The position numbers were made by a program, and so were the translations under genes. From the NCBI GenBank assembly GCA_934457415.1, contig CAKSHM010000004.1:62001-126000 (forward strand): 64,000 nucleotides of DNA, read 5' to 3'. Shown here in pieces: positions 59,715 through 64,000 of this stretch. The notes below the pieces were generated by a model. The model was not told the origin of the DNA, did not search any database, and saw nothing but the letters and a program-made list of their open reading frames with translations. Source of the DNA: an uncultured Eubacteriales bacterium. Lineage in GTDB: Bacteria; Bacillota; Clostridia; Oscillospirales; Acutalibacteraceae. Every line of letters begins with the position of its first letter. The first letter of the stretch is position 1.

Positions 59715-61451
59715 TTATTTCACAAGCGGGTCAAAATTTTCAATCGCGCCCGCAAGCTTCGGGTGTCTGATTACAAAATGAATAACAGGGTGGGACGCCT
59801 TTGATACAACGGCATAGTTTTCGTGGGCAACTGAAAGAACAATATTATCAAAAATTTTGCTTTCGCTTTTTATCAGCCTGTAATTTTCATTTTTAAAGTC
59901 TTCGGTAAGCCTTATATGCTCAAGATAATCTTCATAAGTATATTTAAGCCTTATATCCGAAAAAACATTTTCAAATGTCAAATATGCTCCTTCTGAATTT
60001 TTAAATTCCTCCTCGCTTTTTATATAAACCGTATCGGTAAGTCTGTTTGCCTCAAGAACGGAAAAAATATGCGTTTGCTCTTCTTTTTTGCATTTCCGCA
60101 GCATCTCGGCATCCTCTCCGTAAACCGAATTTTTCTTTAAAATTTTATCAAGCAGAGCGTCGCTTAACGTGAAGACTGGAAGAGAATTTAAAATCCGTTT
60201 TCTGTCACAAATAAGTTTTCGGTCGGTATATAAAAAAGCTTTGAATTTGTTTTCGCTTTTTTTATCGTAAATTTCCATGAGCGGATTTGCGGCTTTAAGC
60301 AGAAATTCGGATTTTTTTCTGAAATATTCAAGCTCGGCTGAATTAGATGTCAGATAATATTTGCCCTGCGCATGGTGTCCCTTTATACATTCGCCGGTAA
60401 GAGCGCATTTTCCCGAAACATAGTTTAAATGGCAGTAAACGCTGTTTTTAACCTCTTTTAAATAATAAGGGGAAATCTGTCCCGTCATATAAATAGGAAT
60501 CCAGCTTTCAAGCCCGAGCATCATTTCGTTAAAGGGTCTGTCGAGATTATGAATGATATTAAGATGCAGTCCTTTTTTAAGGCTCATAGCAATGGCAAAC
60601 ATCCATTTTTTTCCGAACTCAATATCCTCAGCCATATCCTCCATAGGCATATCGGAGCACATAAAGATATCATCATTTGATTTTGAAAGAACGGTTGCCT
60701 TAAAAAAGTTAAGCTCTCCTTCTTTCATTCCGTCAAGACCGAAATAATTTCCGCTTTTAGTTTTATAAAACGGCAGCTGCGGCACTTTAAGCTTATCAAA
60801 TTTTATCGCTTTAATATAATCGTCAAGATTGAAATTGTCAAGATTTTTAAGAAAGTCCGCTATTTGGTCGGGCTTTTTTTCGTCAGTCCTTTCCTCGGCA
60901 AGGAAGGTTAATACCGCCTTTTGCAGTTCTGCTTTTGAATTTTTGTGATTTTCTTCATTTATATTTAAAAATATGCAAAGTTTCTCTTCGGCAACGCTGC
61001 CGAAAAATTTGTCCGCAATATAACCGCTCACCTTTTTGCAGAATTCCCGCGGCTCGGAGGGCCTTGATTTGCCGTTTTTAATCCTCGAAATATGCGATGC
61101 GTCAAAAACAGTATATCTTGCCATGTCACTTATATTTATATTAAGAAATTCTATAATTAAGCTTAAATTTTTGCTGAAAGCTTCATAATTGAAGCTGTCC
61201 GCTTTTTCTATAGAGGACTTAAATGCGCTGAATATTTCTTCTTTGTTGATTTTTTTATTGTTTTGAATTGAATAAAGCTCCTCAAGACTTCGGCACAGAC
61301 TTAAAAGCTGAGCGCTGTCTAAGCTCGGCGTTCTTTCACCGCTTCTGTATCTGCTTATAACCGATTCCGAAATTCCCGAAATTTCGGAAAGCTTTTTTGA
61401 TGTGCAGTTCAGTTCAGAAAGATAAATGTTAAGTTGTTCGCTGAATTTCAT
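59715..61451 (-). CDS. Large regulator with two N-terminal HTH domains and an unknown C-terminal domain
   Basis: A 578-aa cytosolic protein. An XRE/Cro helix-turn-helix spans about 5-58 (TSKKLSEISGISESVISRYR). A second HTH-like region is at about 105-135 (DMARYTVFDASHISRIKNGK). The following 440 residues match nothing I recognise. They contain a Cys/His cluster at 340-360 (Cys340, His341, Cys349, Cys355, His359, His360) that could bind metal. The frequent aromatic residues and length suggest a ligand- or protein-sensing domain. It is divergent from the zinc-ribbon gene at 61563, so it may regulate that operon. GGAGG precedes the ATG. Confidence 0.75.
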   Translation of the reverse strand: MKFSEQLNIYLSELNCTSKKLSEISGISESVISRYRSGERTPSLDSAQLLSLCRSLEELYSIQNNKKINKEEIFSAFKSSIEKADSFNYEAFSKNLSLIIEFLNINISDMARYTVFDASHISRIKNGKSRPSEPREFCKKVSGYIADKFFGSVAEEKLCIFLNINEENHKNSKAELQKAVLTFLAEERTDEKKPDQIADFLKNLDNFNLDDYIKAIKFDKLKVPQLPFYKTKSGNYFGLDGMKEGELNFFKATVLSKSNDDIFMCSDMPMEDMAEDIEFGKKWMFAIAMSLKKGLHLNIIHNLDRPFNEMMLGLESWIPIYMTGQISPYYLKEVKNSVYCHLNYVSGKCALTGECIKGHHAQGKYYLTSNSAELEYFRKKSEFLLKAANPLMEIYDKKSENKFKAFLYTDRKLICDRKRILNSLPVFTLSDALLDKILKKNSVYGEDAEMLRKCKKEEQTHIFSVLEANRLTDTVYIKSEEEFKNSEGAYLTFENVFSDIRLKYTYEDYLEHIRLTEDFKNENYRLIKSESKIFDNIVLSVAHENYAVVSKASHPVIHFVIRHPKLAGAIENFDPLVK

Positions 61452-61481
61452 TTTAAACCTCCGATAATTGACAGCAAAAGC

Positions 61482-61532
61482 ATTGCTTAGGTTGGCAATT
61501 TACTTGTTAAATGCTTTGAATTTATTTATACT
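61482..61532 (+). promoter_or_regulatory. Promoter and possible operator of the zinc-ribbon operon
   Basis: TTGTTA (61504-61509), a 17-base spacer and TATACT (61527-61532) form a promoter for the gene at 61563. Just upstream ATTGC (61482-61486) and GCAAT (61495-61499) make an inverted repeat that could bind the divergently encoded HTH protein. Confidence 0.5.
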
Positions 61533-61562
61533 TTAAATAAACATGTAAGGGAGTGTGATTTT

Positions 61563-62342
61563 ATGGCATTGATAAAGTGTCCCGAATGCGGAAACGATAT
61601 AAGCGATCAGGCGCCTAAATGTCCGAAATGCGGATATGTGCTGAACGCCGAAACGGGAAAAAGTACGGAAAACGCAGATAAAAAAGAAAAGAATAAACAA
61701 CAGTGGAAGAAATATGCACCGATAATTATTGCTCTTGCTTTAGTTGTCGTAGTGTTCAGATTTTTAAACACTCAAAATGAGAATAATCAGGGAGGTACCG
61801 GCTCTCAGGGCCAAAATCCGACCTCGTCGGATACATCTTCATATACAAGCTCCGGTTCTGTACCCGCTCCGTCAACCAAACAGGGTACTTATCAGGGATT
61901 TGTTGTTTATGCTGATACCAAACTCGGCGTAAGCTATGAGATTCCAAGCAGCTATAAGGTTTATACAGGTACTAAAGATCTTACCTATGTCGGAACAAAT
62001 ATCGACAGTAAAGGAGCGCTTATTCCTTATGTAATGCTTAACTGGGATTCAAATTATAACAATCCCATTCAGTATTTAAACGCTTTTACGGATGGACTCA
62101 GAAAAGCTTACAGCGATGTAAAAATAACAATAGAGCCTATCAACGCATATATCGGACAATATCTTGTGTACGGTATCCAGTATATGTATACTTCATCCGG
62201 TCATACTGTTGTCGACAACAGATATGTAACGGTTATAAATAACGAGATATTTATGATTACTACAAAAGAGGAAAATCAGAATACCGACGAAATAAATAAT
62301 ATTGTCGGCGTAATGTTCAAGACTTTAAAGGTGGGTAGTTAA
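61563..62342 (+). CDS. Zinc-ribbon membrane protein with extracellular domain
   Basis: A 259-aa protein. The N-terminal zinc ribbon has Cys6, Cys9, Cys20 and Cys23 (CPECG, CPKCG), then a Lys-rich stretch, one membrane helix (about 52-68), a Ser/Thr/Gly-rich linker and an extracellular alpha/beta domain (about 105-259). The cytosolic ribbon with an outside domain suggests signalling across the membrane. The first residues (MALIKC.ECG) are shared with the PrsW-type gene that begins one base after its stop, so the two form an operon. Function unknown. GGGAGTG precedes the ATG. Confidence 0.75.
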   Translation: MALIKCPECGNDISDQAPKCPKCGYVLNAETGKSTENADKKEKNKQQWKKYAPIIIALALVVVVFRFLNTQNENNQGGTGSQGQNPTSSDTSSYTSSGSVPAPSTKQGTYQGFVVYADTKLGVSYEIPSSYKVYTGTKDLTYVGTNIDSKGALIPYVMLNWDSNYNNPIQYLNAFTDGLRKAYSDVKITIEPINAYIGQYLVYGIQYMYTSSGHTVVDNRYVTVINNEIFMITTKEENQNTDEINNIVGVMFKTLKVGS

Positions 62343-62343
62343 A

Positions 62344-63525
62344 ATGGCACTTATAAAATGTAAGGAATGCGGACAGGAAATGTCGTCGACCGCAGGGGTT
62401 TGCCCTCATTGCGGATATAAAAACGATTTTCATGTCTGCCCCGATTGCGGAAAAGAGGTATCCGCAACTGATGATTTTTGTCCCGAATGCGGCTGTCCGC
62501 TTCATAAAAAGACCGCAAAGGTTAACGGTGTTATAACCGAAAATCTCGATAAGATAACGGGTGTAAAATCCGAAACCTATGTAACCTTCAAGGACCTTTT
62601 TAAAGGAACCTTTAAAAAGCATACCTCTAAGGAACTTGACGATGTCTTTGTCTGCGGCTCGGATAAAACAACTCCCGATATCAGTGAAATAAATCCGAGA
62701 AATGCAGGCGCATGGGTATATTTCAGAATTTTTATTTTCTTTCTTATAGCCTATATTCCTTCAAGGATAGGTTTTATAGTTTACGGAAACTCAAACTTTC
62801 TGCCTGCAATGATAATGCTTGCCGCATTTGCAATGCCGGTGACTGTACTGATATTTTTCTTTGAAATAAATATTTTCAAAAATATACCTTTTTATAAGAC
62901 TATGCAGTATTTTATCTGGGGCGGTGCGCTGTCCTTGATATTTGCCATACTGCTTTTCACTCTTGACCTTAATACCGATATATCTACCTATACGGGCGCG
63001 ATGATGGTAGGTCTTATTGAAGAAACCGCCAAAGCCGTTATAGTCGCTTTGTTTATTTTCAGAGATAAAAAATGCAAATTTATTCTGAACGGACTTCTTA
63101 TCGGAGCTGCCGTAGGCGCAGGCTTTGCTGCATTCGAAACCGCCGGATATATTTTAAGATTCGGTATTCAAAACGGTCTTGCAACCATGCTCGAAGTAAT
63201 AAAGCTTCGCGGATTTTTAGCCCCCGGAGGACATGTTGCATGGGCGGCAATCGAGGGCGCGGGACTCATGCTTGCAAAAGGCTTTGATACTATAAGTAAG
63301 AAACATTTGAATGACAAAAGATTTTTGCTTGTCTGTCTGATTCCGATTGTGCTGCACGGCGTCTGGGATATGCCTATTCAAACGCCTATGTATCTTTTGC
63401 AGATAGGTCTTACGGTCCTTGCCTGGATAGTAATAATCTACTTTATAAACTTAGGTCTTAAGCAAATAGACGAGGCAAAGAAATTAGGAATTCCGGTTTA
63501 CGAAGAAGAGCCTCAGAAGCAGTAA
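62344..63525 (+). CDS. PrsW-family intramembrane metalloprotease with two zinc ribbons
   Basis: A 393-aa membrane protein. Two cytosolic zinc ribbons (Cys6/9/20/23 and Cys32/35/46/49) precede a linker and about eight membrane helices. PrsW motifs are present: GLIEETAKAVIVALF (Glu226-Glu227), GAGFAAFETAGYIL, GGHVAWAAIEGAG and LHGVWDMP. In Bacillus PrsW cleaves an anti-sigma factor at site 1. Here the target is unknown; the neighbouring zinc-ribbon protein with a single membrane helix is one candidate (inference). A rho-independent terminator follows. Confidence 0.88.
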   Translation: MALIKCKECGQEMSSTAGVCPHCGYKNDFHVCPDCGKEVSATDDFCPECGCPLHKKTAKVNGVITENLDKITGVKSETYVTFKDLFKGTFKKHTSKELDDVFVCGSDKTTPDISEINPRNAGAWVYFRIFIFFLIAYIPSRIGFIVYGNSNFLPAMIMLAAFAMPVTVLIFFFEINIFKNIPFYKTMQYFIWGGALSLIFAILLFTLDLNTDISTYTGAMMVGLIEETAKAVIVALFIFRDKKCKFILNGLLIGAAVGAGFAAFETAGYILRFGIQNGLATMLEVIKLRGFLAPGGHVAWAAIEGAGLMLAKGFDTISKKHLNDKRFLLVCLIPIVLHGVWDMPIQTPMYLLQIGLTVLAWIVIIYFINLGLKQIDEAKKLGIPVYEEEPQKQ

Positions 63526-63540
63526 AATAATTTTAATTAT

Positions 63541-63573
63541 CTTCCCCTTAAATTGTTAAGGGGAAGATTTTTT
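63541..63573 (+). terminator. Intrinsic terminator after the PrsW-type gene
   Basis: CTTCCCCTTAA (63541-63551) pairs with TTAAGGGGAAG (63556-63566), followed by six T (63568-63573). Confidence 0.88.
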
Positions 63574-63599
63574 ATGCTTTCTTTGCTCTAATGCGGAAC

Positions 63600-63770
63600 T
63601 ATTAGATGTGTGCCTTACGGCACTGATGTAACCAAACCCTAACGTCAAGGGCTTTGCCTTGACACTTCCCCTTTCGTCTAAAGGGGAAGCTTCAGGCTCC
63701 CTTCTTTTTTCGGTGAAACCGAAAAACAGAGGGGAGCTGTCGCGCTTTATGCGCGACTGAGGGGTATTCT
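63600..63770. repeat. Composite intergenic repeat, copy D
   Basis: It holds a GTGTGCCTTACGGCAC hairpin, AACCAAACCCTAACG, a CTTCCCC/GGGGAAG stem with TTTCGTCTAAA, GGCTCCCTTCTTTTT and a GCGCTTTATGCGCGACTGAG segment. Bases 63610-63740 resemble the reverse complement of 24375-24505, and the last part resembles 59548-59573. With the terminator before it and the promoter after it, this accounts for the 398-base gap. Confidence 0.7.
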
Positions 63771-63841
63771 TTAATATTTATATTGAATGGTATTCCATAT
63801 AAATTGGCTAAAAAATATATTACAACAGATATGTTCACATT

Positions 63842-63871
63842 TTGACACTTTTTGCCATAAAAATGTTAAAA
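63842..63871 (+). promoter_or_regulatory. Putative promoter of the DUF6809-like gene
   Basis: TTGACA (63842-63847) followed after 18 bases by TTAAAA (63866-63871). The -10 is weak. Confidence 0.4.
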
Positions 63872-63894
63872 TGCAAAAGGAGATTTAATTCACA

Positions 63895-63912
63895 ATGAAA
63901 AATAAAATTTAA
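63895..63912 (+). other. Possible five-codon leader ORF (M-K-N-K-I)
   Basis: ATG AAA AAT AAA ATT TAA is preceded by AAAAGGAG and its stop runs into the ribosome-binding site (AAAGGAG) of the next gene. It could be a coupling or leader ORF, or chance in AT-rich DNA. Confidence 0.25.
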
Positions 63913-63923
63913 AGGAGATAATT

Positions 63924-64000
63924 ATGACCATACTTGAAAATTTATATTACGGAAACATTGCACCGTTTGAGCGCAAAATGACTGACGGTGAAATGCTTGA
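63924..64000 (+). CDS. DUF6809-like small protein, 3' end outside window
   Basis: Only the first 25 codons are present. They begin MTILENLYYGNIAPFERKM, which matches the opening of short Clostridial proteins grouped as DUF6809 (a LE.LYYGNI.P.E pattern). Function unknown. AAAGGAG sits at a good distance before the ATG. The rest of the gene lies beyond the window. Confidence 0.6.
   Translation, partial: MTILENLYYGNIAPFERKMTDGEML

Noticed and set aside
1..64000. Insertion sequence, prophage, tRNA or rRNA genes
   Set aside because: No transposase, integrase or phage structural gene, and no cloverleaf or rRNA stretch, was recognised on either strand.

Overview
The window looks like a chromosomal segment of an anaerobic, spore-forming, glycan-degrading member of the Clostridia, most likely an Oscillospirales/Ruminococcaceae-type gut bacterium. 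The clues are SpoVT, an ECF thiamine importer (ThiT) under a TPP riboswitch, rubrerythrin, YesMN/LplABC-type sugar systems, dockerin and cohesin modules, and many intracellular glycoside hydrolases. The lineage is inferred from gene content only. There is no rRNA, tRNA, transposase, phage gene or CRISPR array.

Layout. (i) 1-2146: a partial PhoR-like kinase convergent with spoVT. (ii) 2233-21247: an AraC regulator divergent from surface/uptake locus 1. Locus 1 holds a GLUG-type membrane-anchored surface protein, two ABC permeases, a lipoprotein binding protein, a membrane-anchored cohesin protein, a concanavalin-like secreted protein, a 1497-aa beta-helix/dockerin protein, a GH125 alpha-mannosidase, a 973-aa secreted protein, a 49-aa peptide and a small lipoprotein. 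(iii) 21561-29862: GH127, a second small peptide, an SGNH esterase, a glutaminase-like protein, GH3 and an FAD oxidoreductase. (iv) 29877-31292: promoter, TPP riboswitch, thiT and thiamine pyrophosphokinase. (v) 31351-53695: a YesMN two-component system divergent from locus 2, a rearranged paralogue of locus 1 (permease, permease, binding protein, small lipoprotein, GLUG, cohesin-TM, concanavalin-like, 793-aa secreted protein, 1616-aa beta-helix/dockerin, 46-aa peptide), followed by a domain-permuted GH3. (vi) 53750-64000: housekeeping genes (rubrerythrin, cysK, an MocR-type aminotransferase, secDF), a large double-HTH regulator, two zinc-ribbon membrane proteins (one a PrsW-type protease) and the start of a DUF6809-like gene.

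Proposed working model (inference): each locus builds a small cellulosome-like surface complex. A single cohesin, held by a C-terminal transmembrane helix rather than a sortase motif, would capture the dockerin of a giant beta-helix protein. GLUG and concanavalin-like proteins would add substrate contacts. The LplABC-type importer brings in oligosaccharides, and cytoplasmic GH125, GH127 and GH3 enzymes finish them. Neither importer has its own ATPase.

The most unusual signal is a set of three short ORFs that share an N-terminal MK..Y.KP pattern, together with short aromatic C-terminal tails reused by unrelated proteins. W-T-K-Y-Y ends the locus 1 lipoprotein and the peptide beside GH127. G-Y-[IV]-D-G-[VL]-W ends the locus 2 lipoprotein and the locus 2 dockerin protein. 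I know of no described function for this combination. Intergenic regions also carry a family of hairpin-rich repeats, including a 118-bp pair about 96% identical in inverted orientation 35 kb apart.
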